64,000 nucleotides of DNA from NCBI GenBank assembly GCA_020747015.1, contig JAGTJM010000055.1, positions 1-64,000 on the forward strand, in the 5' to 3' direction. Shown in pieces: positions 1 through 12,150 of this stretch; positions within the stretch are counted from its first letter, which is position 1; the number at the start of each line of letters is the position of its first letter. The position numbers were made by a program, and so were the translations under genes. The stretch comes from Pyrenochaeta sp. MPI-SDFR-AT-0127 (Eukaryota; Ascomycota; Dothideomycetes; Pleosporales; Cucurbitariaceae). Under the pieces are notes generated by a model. The model searched no databases. It saw only the letters and a program-made list of their open reading frames with translations, and was not told the DNA's origin.

Positions 1-337
1 GGTACCAGCAAGTAGTCTTCGGCACGGGGATGTTGTCCCGCTAGCGCGACTCTTCGTTCCGAAGCAGACCCTCTACATAGCCTCGGGTCTATCGGATTTG
101 CGGACAGCAGCTTTACAGCAAACCACCGACTGTCTACGCGGTAGGAATGATTGCATCCATGAGATATGATGCTCCACACACCTCGGAAGGCGGAGACGTC
201 TTACTCGGGGCTAGAAGCGAAACGGCATCGAATAAACATCAACTCAGAAGCCGTCACGCGGCTCTGAAATGTCGGTGTAATCGGATTTCACTTATTATAG
301 TATTCTCCCACCATCTTGTGAACATTGTTTGAACATT
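1..337. other. Intergenic, upstream of DUF4243 gene
   Basis: No gene is supported here. A short open frame at 147-332 has no recognisable motif. The stretch presumably holds the promoter of the gene that starts at 338. Confidence 0.5.
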
Positions 338-1731
338 ATGAGTACCCCATTCACAGTCAATGTTGGGCCCGCCTGTGCTGGCGTCTACCACGTATCTAAT
401 ATTCCAAAAGAAACCTTCGAGACAGGGACACGACTCTTACAAGCCAATCATGAGAGACATCATGTTTTTTTCAACGATCGTGGGTTCCACAACCACATCT
501 CTCACTACCTTCTGACCCTGGTAGCCCTCGGGGCCACACCGACACAAATTCAGCGCGCGTATGTTCAAGAGCAAGCGTTGCAGCGCCCTCATTATCCCAT
601 CGATGAGCATACTGTTCAACAAATGAACGACGAAGAATTTTTTATTAGCTGTCTGTCACAGGAACAACACTATCATAACTACCTTGCCTTTTTCAAGCAG
701 CAGATTGCCGAGCATGGGGTTGGTCCTGTCGTACAGGAGCAATTGTTCTCAAACAAGCCAACTGCCCAGTTTCTATTTTCGCGTATGTTCGCAAGTACGT
801 GCATTCTGGACCTGACTCTATGACAGCCGTGCTGATCACTGCTATAGGTATTCTTCATCCATTAATTCACCTTGGCTTTGGTATCGAATTTGATCAACCT
901 GCCATTATCGCAGAAGGGCTTGCTCAAGCTGCAGTCCATCAGCCTGAAGTTTCTCACTTCTTTAATGCAATTGAAGCCTCCTCAAATTACGTTGTGAATC
1001 AGCCTGGTCGGCCAATGATCGATCTGATACGAGAGATTGCAAACAATGACAAGATTCGCAATGCTGAATATTGGGGCGACGGAAGCTTTATCGTAGATGA
1101 GCTCCTGATAAAGGCTCCGAAAGAGTTATGGGATATCGCTGCGCAGTGGCGCGTGAGCGCGAGGGAGCTCAACGAAAGGACAGCCGAAATGATCCACGTG
1201 AACACTTACTTCACCGCTGCCGCTCAAATACCACATAAGGAACATAAATTGGACTTCTTTCTTATTCACAACGTCAATTGTTCTATTTTCTTTTCGGCTA
1301 TCTTACAGAAAGACTGGCTTACGATCGAGGACAAGGTTCGTCTGCTGGAGTGGAAGGGACGGTTCGACATTATCTCCTATGCCGCCCGAGGCAGTCCATC
1401 TCTTCGCTCGGAAGAAGTGATGAATTACAGTCCTAAGAAGCCGACGACGGAATGGGGTCAACTGTTCAAGCGAGTGAATGCGTTCTCAGATGACTCGCAT
1501 GTGTGCAAGTTAATACGGGCTTTAGCGAACGGCGCCCAGGCTTGCAAGCCGTACGAAGGCAACCCGCGATTTCCCATGAAGAACGACATGTTCTTACAGG
1601 CTGCTCACATTGCCCTGGACTCTACAGAGAATACTCAGTATCTTACGAGGTGGGTCAGAGGTGCTGGCTTTAAGCCGCAGTGGGAAAAATTCGCCGACAG
1701 GGCTCCCAAATCCATGGCTCTCGTGCCATAG
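338..1731 (+). CDS. Questin oxidase-like (DUF4243 / AflY-type) protein
   Basis: Two exons (338-794 and 848-1731) joined over a 53-nt intron with a GTACGT donor and CTATAG acceptor give 446 residues, the usual length of the family. The join restores the conserved stretch MFAS-ILHPLIHLGFGIEF, which the unspliced frames break. The N-terminal half has the family's histidine-rich hallmarks NHERHHVFFN (about residues 37-46) and GFHNHISHYLL (from about 49). Known relatives are GedK (questin oxidase) and AflY/HypA, cofactor-free Baeyer-Villiger-type oxidases that open anthraquinone rings in polyketide pathways. The substrate here is unknown. A Zn2Cys6 regulator and an NmrA-like gene follow on the same strand, but no polyketide synthase lies in the window. 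The ATG at 338 is the first ATG in this frame. Confidence 0.85.
795..847 (+). other. Spliceosomal intron of the DUF4243 gene
   Basis: GTACGT donor and CTATAG acceptor, 53 nt. It splits a serine codon (phase 1) and is needed to keep the frame. Confidence 0.85.
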
Positions 1732-3548
1732 AATTCAGCATCGAATTCAAATTAATCAGATACTGCTCTGATATTTTTTTATAGTTTAGGCACGTTGGTA
1801 TTTCTCAAAGCACACCATACCAGTACTTTAGATCTATTTAGTGTGTAGTATCAGTTTCAGCTTTCAAACAGAGTGGTTTTGTTCTCTATTGGCACGTACT
1901 ATGAAATATTTCAGTGTTTAATTCGGCCCTCATCTTCTCACCTTTTGCTATATTCGCTCTCGCGTAGAGGCAAATATGATTTTGTGGTTAATGTCCTCAT
2001 CTAGGCATCACTCAAGGCTTTTGCTCATGACTTAGGATTAACAATTTACGCATAGACTAGTCGTTATACAAGAAGCTTAAAAATACGCTAATTCCCGTAG
2101 ACTAATCATAGTCTTGCAAAGCTGCACATGCCGGTAACTATTTACTGACCCTATAATCTATTAGATTGTTTACAATTTCAATTGTGATGGAAATTTATCT
2201 ATAGTACTAGGAACTCTATAAAACAAGCAACGACAATACAAAAGTCCCAAACTAGTGCGCTGAGTTTGACGTACAGACTGAGAGCGCGAACAGCATTTTC
2301 TCTTGCGGACGATTTCTTCGCAGGAAAAATTCAATGGAGACACGTCTGTGAGTGCTCCCTTTTTCATCTTGGCAAGCAGCTATGGGCGCTATTCCTTCTG
2401 GGATTCAATTGCCGAGTATAACGGTCTTGGGTCATAAGATATTGTACGCAATCAGCAGGACTATGTCTTGGATGTCACACGTCAGATATAACTTGCCATA
2501 AAAAGATCGTTTCTCTTGCAAAGTAGCTTACCGTTCACTTCCTCAAGCTGCAAAGACGCTGCTGTATCATCGACTACATGCTGACCATCAGGAGAGCTGA
2601 CGTCGATGTTCGTTACAACGACCAAGGCTCTTGCTGCGCGATCGTGAAACCAAAATCTCCTTCGCAGTATGTACCAAGCCTGGATAGAACTTCAAGAAGC
2701 CTTTCAAATCTCATCGATTTAGAGGAAGATGATGCAACTGGCATGATCAACAGTGCTACGCCAGTCACAAACGATAGACGCAGAGCTGGATACCTAGCCT
2801 GCAACGAATCCACTGCCTCAGGCGAGCAGGCATCCCATCGGATCGTTCCGACTGTGGCAACTGTTGCCCTCTCGGAATTTTCGGATATTCATCCGGCTCG
2901 CCCTACGGAACTTCTGACCACTTCGAGGCAATGCTTGGTCGGGACTTCGGCTTCTACTAGTCGTTTCGCCGATCTTCGCCTCCAGCCTCCATCAAGCCCG
3001 TTCTGCCTTGGGCGAATCGTCTCTCCACTGCCTCTACAGTGGCTAAACATACAGCGATATTATCGGCTATAACTGCTAGAAAACTCCCTGCAATTCATGT
3101 TGAGTTCTTTGAATGGACACCTGGGCCAAGTTCTCGCAATGGAGCTGGCCTGCTCCGCATTTTACGGATGATAAATTTTGGATGCGTGCCAATATCAGTT
3201 AGAACGATTTGTTTTTAGGCGTACTCAAGGTGACATCTCATGACTGCGTTGCGTTATTGGCGTGTATGTTGACTTGGACTAACTTGGACATTTAAAGCCA
3301 ATAAAAGCAATGCGAAGTCAACTGCACCAATTTCTGTCCACGTTTTGTGGCAGACGCACATCTGGCGTATACAGTGCCAGATGCGGGCTAGGAAATTCAT
3401 TTAGACGGCGGTTTGCGACACTCGCCGCATCTCACTAGCCCACCTGCCCGGGCGTGCCTCTGATGCGGGGCGGAGGACCTGTCCGCACACACAACTTCAT
3501 AATTGCCGGCTCGTGCTTGCCATAACCACTTTGTCCTTGAAGTTCGAA
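1732..3548. other. Intergenic, possible decayed coding fragment
   Basis: 1.8 kb without a supported gene. The left half is AT-rich and featureless. Around 2840-3190 one plus-strand frame reads as coding-like protein for about 110 residues with one internal stop near 2958. I do not recognise a family, and no start or splice structure could be placed. Confidence 0.4.
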
Positions 3549-6075
3549 ATGAGCGGAGTCGAAGATTCAACAAGCCAAGATCCTGTTACAAAGTCGCCAA
3601 CCAAAAGAAAAAGGGTGGCCCATGCTTGCGATGCATGCAGGCAGCGAAAATCACGATGCGACGGGTTGCATCCAACATGCGCGCTTTGTGTTCAACAAGG
3701 CATTCAGTGCCACTATAGAGATACTGTAAATTCATATGCCATAGGACCCGATCAACAATACTTGGCTCGCCTCGAAGGCCGCCTCAAGGATATGGAAAGC
3801 ATCCTCCAGACCCTTGTCCCGAGCCGTGCTCATGGCTTTTTGAACTCTCCACCAGTATCAACGCGTAATGAAGCTGAAAATGAAACTGACGCAGACTTAT
3901 GGAGATTCGAGACCTCTGATCAGAGTGTTAATATCAATAGCATGCTTCCAGGCCGGGCTCCACTGGAGATGACGTTCAATACAAAGGGCGTTGACAGAAA
4001 TATAAGCCGTGATAGTGTGGATGGTATGGGCTCAATAACATTTGCGAACGAGGCGGATTCTGGATCATTTGGTATCGCCGCCCCATGTGGCTCTACTATT
4101 TTCCAACCAGTAGCTAACAATCTACAGGCCCAACATCCAACACTGCCTTTCTGCAACAGATCGTGAGCACACAAAATGTGTGTCTAGGACCCAAGAAAAA
4201 TATACCCTCAGACTTACTCGACTTCAACGCGGCCGCGTCATTTGGATTTTCACGTCCGGCGTCTCCACCTAACCGACCTCCTAGCAGGCAGATTTTGACT
4301 GTAAATCAGCTCAGATTAGATTCGTGCGGACTACCCCCTCAGCAAGAGATTCTGGGTCTGATCGATGTGTTTTTTGAGAACACAGGCAGATTTTTCCCGT
4401 ATCTTTATAAACCTCACCTTCTGTCAAATCTTGCGGCTATGCGGAGTAATAGATTCCAGGGTATTGAAAGATCACAGATCTGCGTTTTGTATCTGGTGCT
4501 GGCTTTCGCAACCAGTCATTGTCCTTCAGGGACGCCGGCATTGATACAGCAGGAGCGAGGGGATGTCTATCTGCGCATGGCTCTTGCATTGATTCCAGAC
4601 ATCAAGCCCACACTAAACAATCTCGAGTCGAGTGCGTCTCCTTTGGAACTCTGAAATTGATTGACTTTGACATTTCCGCAGTGCAAGCATTATTATTAGC
4701 AACTCAATATGTTCAAGGTACCCAAAGATCCTCTCAAACATGGGAAATGTTAGGGAGACTCGTGAACGCTTCGTTCCACGTTGGACTGTTCCAGCACACG
4801 GCTGGCACTGGATGCAACCCGCTAGACGCCGAACTTCGAAAGCGTATATGGTGGACATGTCTCATCATGGACCGGTAAGTCACACTGCACCGATATTTCT
4901 GAACGCACAAGCTAATTTCATTCATAAAGAATGTGCAGCATGACTTATGGACGTCCTCCACTAATACCAAATATGTATATGACCGTTGGCTTGCCAGCCG
5001 ATGCAGAATTGGACACACTTGTCACTAATCAGTCAAATCATGTTGAGCCAAGGAGTGCTCCAACATCGAGTCTACTGCTATATACTTCGTAAGTTAACCT
5101 CTGTACCCCCAATTTGTAAATCTAGTAGTAGCTAACAGGAATAGGAAACTGTATGTTATCTTGGGAAGTGTAATAGAGAAGGTGTACGAAAACAATATTA
5201 GCAACAATGCCAATATAACTCCTTTCCTTAGGGTTCTGTCGAAAGTTCTGGATGTCGAACAGAATTTATCGACATGGGTACATGAGCTTCCACCATCGTT
5301 GCTTCCTATAACGGCATTGGAATTGGAACCTCTGCTAGGTTATGATGAGTCTACGGCATTTCGATTTCGGCTCATACTTACATTACGCTACCTAAACGTG
5401 CGGATGCTTCTGCACAGAAGCGTGCTGTTCCGATTGTTGGAAGCACGAACAGCCATATCAACTGCTTTGGATCAAGGGTTCATGCTTAAAGCGAGCTACG
5501 GAAGCATCGAAACTTGCGTCAACACCGCTGTGGAAACGCTTGCCATTATATCGCAGACTACGCAGCGGCAGCACATAATACCAATTTGGTGGTATTCAAT
5601 CTATTTCAGTACGTTCCTCTCAAACATTAGTACAGTTGACTGACATGAAACGACAGCTTTTAGTTCTGCTTTGGTGGTGTATGGCACCATTTTGGGGGTG
5701 CAAAAATGCGAGTTCCAGTGCCATCGATACTCCTTACCAGACCTTGTCGGAAGCTTGCAAACAGCCTTTGACATTCTTGGAAGGCTTGGTGGAGACACTC
5801 GCCAAGTTGTACGGTGTCAGATAATTGTAAAGCATTTACTGAAAGCTGCCACAGCGCTATGTAACCAGCCTAAGGGGCCTGAAAGGGAAACTGACAGCTC
5901 GGCATTTGAGGAACCAAACCTAGGACGAGCGGACATCGGAACTCTAGCAAGAGAGTCTGCAATGGCATTGGCGAATGGAGATTTGGTGACTGAGTTTGAC
6001 CCTAACTTCCCGATGGATTTATACTCTTTTGCCGACGATATTAATGTGCTATTGTCGAATGGACTGGTGATGTGA
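3549..6075 (+). CDS. Zn2Cys6 fungal transcription factor
   Basis: Six exons (3549-4071, 4128-4631, 4682-4874, 4930-5088, 5145-5608, 5657-6075) give 753 residues. All five introns are 48-56 nt with good donors; the first has the branch sequence GCTAAC. The DNA-binding binuclear cluster is complete: Cys27, 30, 37, 44, 47 and 54 with basic residues between them. A short coiled linker (YLARLEGRLKDMESIL) follows. The middle domain (fungal_trans, PF04082 type) starts with the characteristic GPTSNTAFLQQI, created only by splicing intron 1, and contains LRKRIWWTC and MTYGRPP. Such proteins are nuclear regulators, often of nutrient use or secondary metabolism. Its targets cannot be told from sequence, but the DUF4243 and NmrA-like genes on either side are natural candidates. 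Confidence 0.9.
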
Positions 6076-7425
6076 AGACATCAGGTTGAGCCACGGTTAT
6101 AGTAGCGCTTCTGAATACTAGTAGTATTCCGATGCATAATTAGGTCTCCACAGCAGATGAATGCTATCTATGGCACGTCCTCGCGTCTTGATTATTCACA
6201 TGTCGGCGCACAGGAACTTTCCAATACTCTATCCTTGCCAACAAGGAATCAAAGTCTGATAAGTCTCACACACGGACCTGCATTGGTGATTCATTGCAAC
6301 AATTGTTACGCCTTCATTACTCAACCCTGTATGATCATAGATCTGAGAGGGAAGCCTTGCCAGTATGTTCTCATCATACACCTGCAAACACATTCTTTTC
6401 AACATAACCCGCATACAAGAAAAATATACAAAAGCAATCAGATAATGGCTATAATTGTGGACGTAGAGTTACACATCCAATAATTTCTTCTGTACTTCAA
6501 ATCTTGCCAATCCTGTTTCCTAAATACACTTACCCTACTGCCACGAACATTTTTTCGCTTTAAGATTTCCTCATCCACACTTCTAAATTCGTTAGCAGCT
6601 AATCCAATTGACCCTCTTTTTTGTTTCATCACGTCGTCATAGTCTACTCTTGCGTTCAAAAAGATTTAGTTCACTCGAATGTTTGTCTTGGCGTGCTCAC
6701 GTATCGCGACGTTTGCCAGCGAAAACAACGCGCCTTGAGCTATGGCCGTTGCCCGAGAACCATATTCGCCAGCACCGCCCGTAATCAATATTCAGGTAGA
6801 TCGGTGGCTGGCTTAATTAACGAGGTAAGGAGCCGTTGTGCGATATACGTCTAAAGTCGAGCGAGAAAGATTAGGGTGATCTTTAGTGCATAACGCCGTC
6901 TACTTACAGAATGTTGCACCCACGTTGACATTGAACACGTTTCGAAACTCGTCATGAATTGATGGATAGATTTCCAGCTCTATATCTTTGCATTTTATCT
7001 GTCAGATTATGCAGTCAGTGTCATGAAAATGTGTGTTTCATTGATGCGTCGATCGAGCGGTGACCAAGTTCAGAATATATATTAACAAGATTCAAGGACT
7101 AAAGACAATACCAAGAAGATGTCTGGAACCGGATCGCGTTCGTCATTGCATGACCGGGCGTAGCGGACATAAGACCGGAACACGATCCGTAGAAGAGCTT
7201 TCGTCAACAACACGAGGTCGGAACCACCCGCAGAGTCCGTAGTCGGGTGTGTCGGCCTTCGACTCCGCCGAACGTCCAACAAATGTTGTCATGACGAAAA
7301 TACAATGAAAGTGCAACAAAATGTCATATAAAATGACTGAACTGCTTTGTTTTCTACTATACTTCGTCTACCATTCCTACATCGCTTAAAATCCCAATAA
7401 GACAATTTCTCCTCGCGCTGTGATA
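6076..7425. other. Intergenic
   Basis: About 1.35 kb without a supported gene. It includes a small palindrome (GAATAC/GTATTC) about 40 bases after the transcription factor stop and, at the right end, the promoter of the NmrA-like gene. Short open frames here show no motif. Confidence 0.5.
7327..7333 (+). promoter_or_regulatory. TATA-like box of NmrA-like gene
   Basis: TATAAAA lies 99 nt upstream of the ATG at 7426, a plausible core-promoter position. Confidence 0.4.
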
Positions 7426-8443
7426 ATGGCCGTCACCATTGGTATCGCTGGCATTACGGGCAAATTTGCGCGCCTCCTTGCGGGTAAACTTCTGAACCAC
7501 CAAGATGTGCGGATCCGAGGCTTTTGTCGCTCTCCATCCAAACTCCCGGAACATCTCCGCTCCTCTAGTGCAGTAGCCGTCATTCAAGGCGAGGCACTTG
7601 ACGAAGACGCTTTGCAGTCCTTTGCCAAAGGCTGCGATGTTGTCATTTGTTGTTATCTTGGCGATAACACACTCATGACTGAGGGTCAAAAACTACTTGT
7701 TGATGTCTGCGAGAGAGAAAATGTTGCCCGGTACATTGCGAGCGACTATTCCTTCGATTTCACAAAGCTCAAATACGGACAGCACCCGGCTAAAGACCCC
7801 ATGAAGGAAGTCAAAGCGCATCTGGACACCAAAAATGATATTCAGGGAGTACATGTGCTCATCGGCGCGTTTATGGAAACATTCTGGAGCAAGTATTTCG
7901 GGATCTGGAACCCAGACGATGTGAAGTTCACCTACTACGGGGACGGGACTGAGATCTGGGAGTCGACGACTTATGAGACTGCTGCTGAGTACGTGGCTGT
8001 TGTTGCATTGGATGAGAGTGCTGTGGGCATGCAACACTGTAAGTCGAGCCATGCTGCATCTTAACAGCTAGCATGGGTTAATTGCAACAGTCCTTGGTGA
8101 TAGGAAGAACATTCAGCAAATTGCGGATGAATTTGCGGAAGTGTACGGCAAGAAGCCTCAGCTCGAGTGTCTAGGCTCAAAGGAGGATCTGTTTAACACC
8201 ATGCGGAAGGCGTTTGAGAAGGATCCATCCAACATTTACGCCTACCTTGCTATGTATGTGTTGAATTGGATCAAATACTGGATGACCTCACTAACAGGCT
8301 TTAGGTTCTATCAGTATTATTGCACGAATGGGCAGACGTATCTGAAGAAAGATCTGGATAATAAAAGATATCCACAAGTCAAACCGACTACCTTCAAAGA
8401 CTTCATGGCATCGAATAAGATTGAGGATTTAGCGAAGTTGTAA
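7426..8443 (+). CDS. NmrA-like / isoflavone-reductase-like NAD(P)-binding protein
   Basis: Three exons (7426-8038, 8091-8253, 8305-8443) give 304 residues. The N terminus carries a Rossmann-fold dinucleotide-binding glycine motif, GIAGITG, at residues 6-12. The following pattern (RGFCRSPSKL, then GCDVVICCYLGDN) is typical of the NmrA/PCBER branch of atypical short-chain dehydrogenases, and YIASDYSFDF matches its conserved core. The second intron is 51 nt and lacks an in-frame stop, so its retention would insert 17 residues; the ACTAACAG branch region and the smooth joined sequence favour splicing. Members act either as reductases or as NAD(P)-sensing regulators such as NmrA. Which applies here is unknown. 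The nearby DUF4243 and Zn2Cys6 genes suggest a metabolic role. Confidence 0.85.
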
Positions 8444-8884
8444 AGAATACATGTATTTCCTATACGTTGGATGTGTTCTTTGATATCACAGAATACCTTT
8501 TAGTCATTGCGCGCAAAATAGAGGACAAAAATCTGGACCAGAAATTACTCCAGCGAGCAAATATGGATTCCATTTATAAAAAAACACGTTAGTTTTAGGT
8601 TCGTGTGAAGTAAGCCAGTAACTTCACTATGTTCAACTGCTTCATTTGGCTTGTGTATCGTTCAAGAAGCTTATAGGTTCCTCTAAATATCGTAATAATG
8701 ACTGCAATTCTGCTGCTAAAATCGACACTATGTACTCAAATCTCAAGACAGATCAATATGCAATTAATAACTACATAGTCATCAACACCACATCCTGATT
8801 TAGATAGATTCATTCCGTAAATTACCCTTCTGCGGCTCCAGGACTGGCTTTGATTATGCCTTGAAAAAATGGTCTCCTCGTAAG
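8444..8884. other. Intergenic between convergent genes
   Basis: AT-rich 0.44 kb between the 3' ends of the NmrA-like gene and the cutinase gene. Nothing else is seen. Confidence 0.5.
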
Positions 8885-9893
8885 TTAAACTTGCAGGGAA
8901 ATGTTAGTGATCCAAACTTCTGTATGTTGACTGAACTTACTATTCGCTTTTTGTATCACAAACTGGGCAGCCGTGCTTGCATCAGCACCGTAAGTCAAAT
9001 GGTCAACGGTAATGAATCCACCATCACAAACGCTATCATTCTCGTGACAAATTACCAAGGTCTTGCCGTTGGCGCCGGTAATGGCCGCTTGGTCCCGAGG
9101 ATCCCCAAAGGTTACAACTGAGCTGATCTTAGACATCGTGCTTGCAGGTAGGGTGTCAGCAGTGCTGCGGACAACTAAGGCTCCCTGAGAATAGCCTGAC
9201 ATAACCACTTTGGTATTAGGGCAGCTACTGATGGCCTTATTAAGAAACGCAGTCCTGAAAAATGAAGTTAGTGTTCCTATTCATCCTATATCTTTTGTGT
9301 TGCATCCCCAACTCTAAGGTCCGAAACGGATTAAGTACTTACATGCTTGGTACACCTTCGGTGCCGTTTTTATTAAACCCAGCAAATGTAGCGGGATACT
9401 CTACACCTTGAACGGCTAAGGTTTTGCTCCCGAGTTGTTCACTCAGAGCATCGAAAAATGGTGGTCCCGTCACCAGCCCCACGTTGCCTGGCTCGGTGGT
9501 CCCTCGGGCGAAAACGACAGTCACATCGGCACAGGGCGCGTTTCGTGCCAGGTCGTCTCTCTGTGTGTCAATGCCGACGGAATCAGCTAGACGCTGTTGC
9601 AACGGAGTCAAGATCCTGCCCACAGCATCGAGTGCCAGTGCGCCCTCTGGTAAGCTGCTTATAAGCCTTAAGAATTGATTTAAGAGCCCGGAAGGAAATT
9701 GTGCTAACGGATCCGGAAGGGTTTGCCGCGATTCAAGATCGAGGGAGCTGGCAACTGCTTCTCTCTGCTCAGCAATGAGCCTATTGCTCGTGGTAGCCGG
9801 TAACCCGTAAACGAGAGGCACGAAGTGAATTGCTAGAGCACCTAATAGAACGGCCACATAACGCATATTGTAACTGCGTTGGTTTTGAAACAT
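8885..9893 (-). CDS. Cutinase (carbohydrate esterase family 5)
   Basis: Secreted serine esterase that hydrolyses the plant polyester cutin. Exon 1 ends at 9343. An 88-nt intron (9255-9342; GTAAGT donor, branch ACTAAC, TTTTCAG) precedes exon 2. A second likely intron at 8890-8940 (51 nt, in frame, branch CACTAAC) trims the C terminus; the same stop is used either way. Counting from the second Met (9866), residues 1-22 form a signal peptide, about 85 residues of prosequence follow, and the catalytic domain starts near APCADVTVVFARGT. Catalytic Ser197 sits in GYSQG, Asp248 between two cysteines (CHENDSVC), and His260 in VDHLTYG. The prosequence is longer than in classic cutinases. The start at 9893 adds nine residues and is less signal-peptide-like. 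Confidence 0.93.
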
Positions 9894-12150
9894 TGCGGGC
9901 GCGAATGACTGTGAAATAGATACTTGGATGTAGGAAAAACAGAATACAATGTGTTATTGATAGTTTTGCACTGTTCCTGGCTGTAGACAATATATACTCC
10001 ATGAATTATCGTGCTCAGGCATGTGATTTATTCTCACAGATCGGCAGTTGAGAAATGCGTCGAAATAGTCGTCCTCAAGCCCCATGGCCTAAGGATACCC
10101 CTGTCAAGAATCCCTATGCATCAAATCCTTTTGATGCGCCCACAAGCATGGCTCATGCCTCAGATTACTTTGTAGCGAAAGTATCCTGGTCAAGTCAACT
10201 TGACGTAGAGAATATTTGCCAGTAAAATGTCTGTAATGCGGCATCAATGTGTAATTCCCAAAGCTTATTTGAGCAGTATCCAGGTAAACAATGGAGATAG
10301 ACCCATGTAGGCCCGTATTCCCCTTTCCTTGGCATTGCGGATCTAAAATAAATCCATTTGCGCCACTCAAATGGCTTGCTTCCCCGCAATAAGTTATTTA
10401 ACTGTAACGAATGTGATGATAATCACACACTGTCAAGCGAGAGGATCCCTGCAATGACGGGGGACAAATCAAGATACACAACTTCACATGCTGCCGAGGC
10501 AGGGATGCCGTACCTTCCGACATCGACATGCCACCCATCTTTTCTGATAGTATTGCACGGAGATTAATTCAAGAGGACAGGGCTGTGCCTGGCAGGTCGA
10601 TGACTTAAGCGTCATAACAATGCGCTCCACGGGAGATCTACAAGACCGTGCAGTGCCGGAATCGAGCCTCGGTAAATCTTTCAGCATTATTTGAAGCATG
10701 AGTGCCACTTGCGTTGAGAAGGATTCTTTTGTTGGTATACGCTGTCCAATGATGTTCATTCATACCAGACAAGCCTGCCTAAAAGGTCAAAACTCGGTGT
10801 GAATGACTAGAAAAGGTTTGAGCAATAGATTGATCAATTTGTTGCCCTCGTATGATTTCTTAGTGCTTCTGTCCTTGCCATTTTATCATTCGTCGCCAGG
10901 CCAAGGACTTTGTTCTTATGGTCATGAACTGGCAGTAAGCGTTTACTCGATTGATTTTTGCTGGTTACTATAGCCATACTATCTCTGGGAATCATTACCA
11001 GAGTTTAGCAATTACAATTGTCTCTGACACCCTTGCAAAGCAACGTTCTGTCAGACAACTACAACACGTCATGGGTTGCGATCGCGAACCCTACAAGAAG
11101 AGTGAACGGACGCCATATGAAAGTCTAGATGGCAACTTCCCAATACAAAAGCGTGAAGTTTGAACCGCATCGCGATTGCAGCCCGCCTTGCCTGCTCCCA
11201 CTGCGTATACCATCAATGCATGGGCGCGAGTCGGAGTCATCAGCCCGATGGCCATCCCATCTTCAACTAACTTGAGTACCTTGACTAAGCCCGTTGGTAG
11301 ATTGCACAAGTAGTCAGACTCAGCACATGCATTTCACTCTCTCAGTCACGAGATTAATGACTATCTGATCCCATATTCTTGATGACGTGGTGGATGCACA
11401 TTTTCTTCCGCCAGCGTTCTCCATGCCCTCAACCGAGGCTTGAAAAGTCTCCAAGCGGAATAAGGCCATTTAGAGATTTGTAAAGCTCTTACACTTTATG
11501 CAACCTTTCATACACTCGAACCTAATGGAATATTTTCTAGTTCCAGGTATCCTGATCGACCTTATAGTCCATACCGTTTGTGAAGCTGATCAGGGCAGAG
11601 TCTTATGGGCAGACCGTGGGTAAACCTGGCGGCGAGATACTACTAGAGTTCTCTTAACAGTGACTTCCCGACTGTTTGTTGATAGTAAATGCCTAATAGC
11701 AGTGATTTACAGTCAGAGACCGCTTGATATAAATTTGCTCCATGCTACAGACGAATGCTGGGTCGAGAAACGCTAGTATGATGATTTGATAAAACTCATT
11801 CTATAATGCTCTTACAACGAATCATCGTCCATCGATATTAGTGACTTAGTATCATAGATTACTGTACTACAACCAAATCAGATCAACATCTCAACCATCA
11901 TCAACTATATCTTCCACATCTGCCTACCAATCAGCTCATATGAATCCCTAACTGAAACTTTTCTCATCAAATAATATGTCTTATCGGCAAGAATATTTTA
12001 CATTGGTCGCAAGGTTTGAACGACTTACCATCACGAAACCATGTAGTGAGAAAGATCGGCACAAACGATGTTTCGTGATTTCAGGCATTTTCCAAAGATC
12101 TCAACCAAATTTATTGATACGACATGTCCGTAGTATGAGCTTGCGCATCT
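9894..12150. other. Intergenic, gene-poor
   Basis: 2.26 kb with no supported gene. The left end is the cutinase promoter. Minus-strand open frames at 10104-10370 and 10484-10759 are unsupported; the latter is cysteine-containing but has no signal peptide or family match I recognise. The rest is AT-rich. Confidence 0.45.
9991..9996 (-). promoter_or_regulatory. TATA-like box of cutinase gene
   Basis: TATATA about 100-125 nt upstream of the two possible cutinase start codons. Confidence 0.35.

Noticed and set aside
10484..10759. Minus-strand 91-codon frame with clustered cysteines (STCQAQPCP, ACRCRK) as a small cysteine-rich protein
   Set aside because: No signal peptide, no promoter signal and no recognised spacing; chance frame is more likely.
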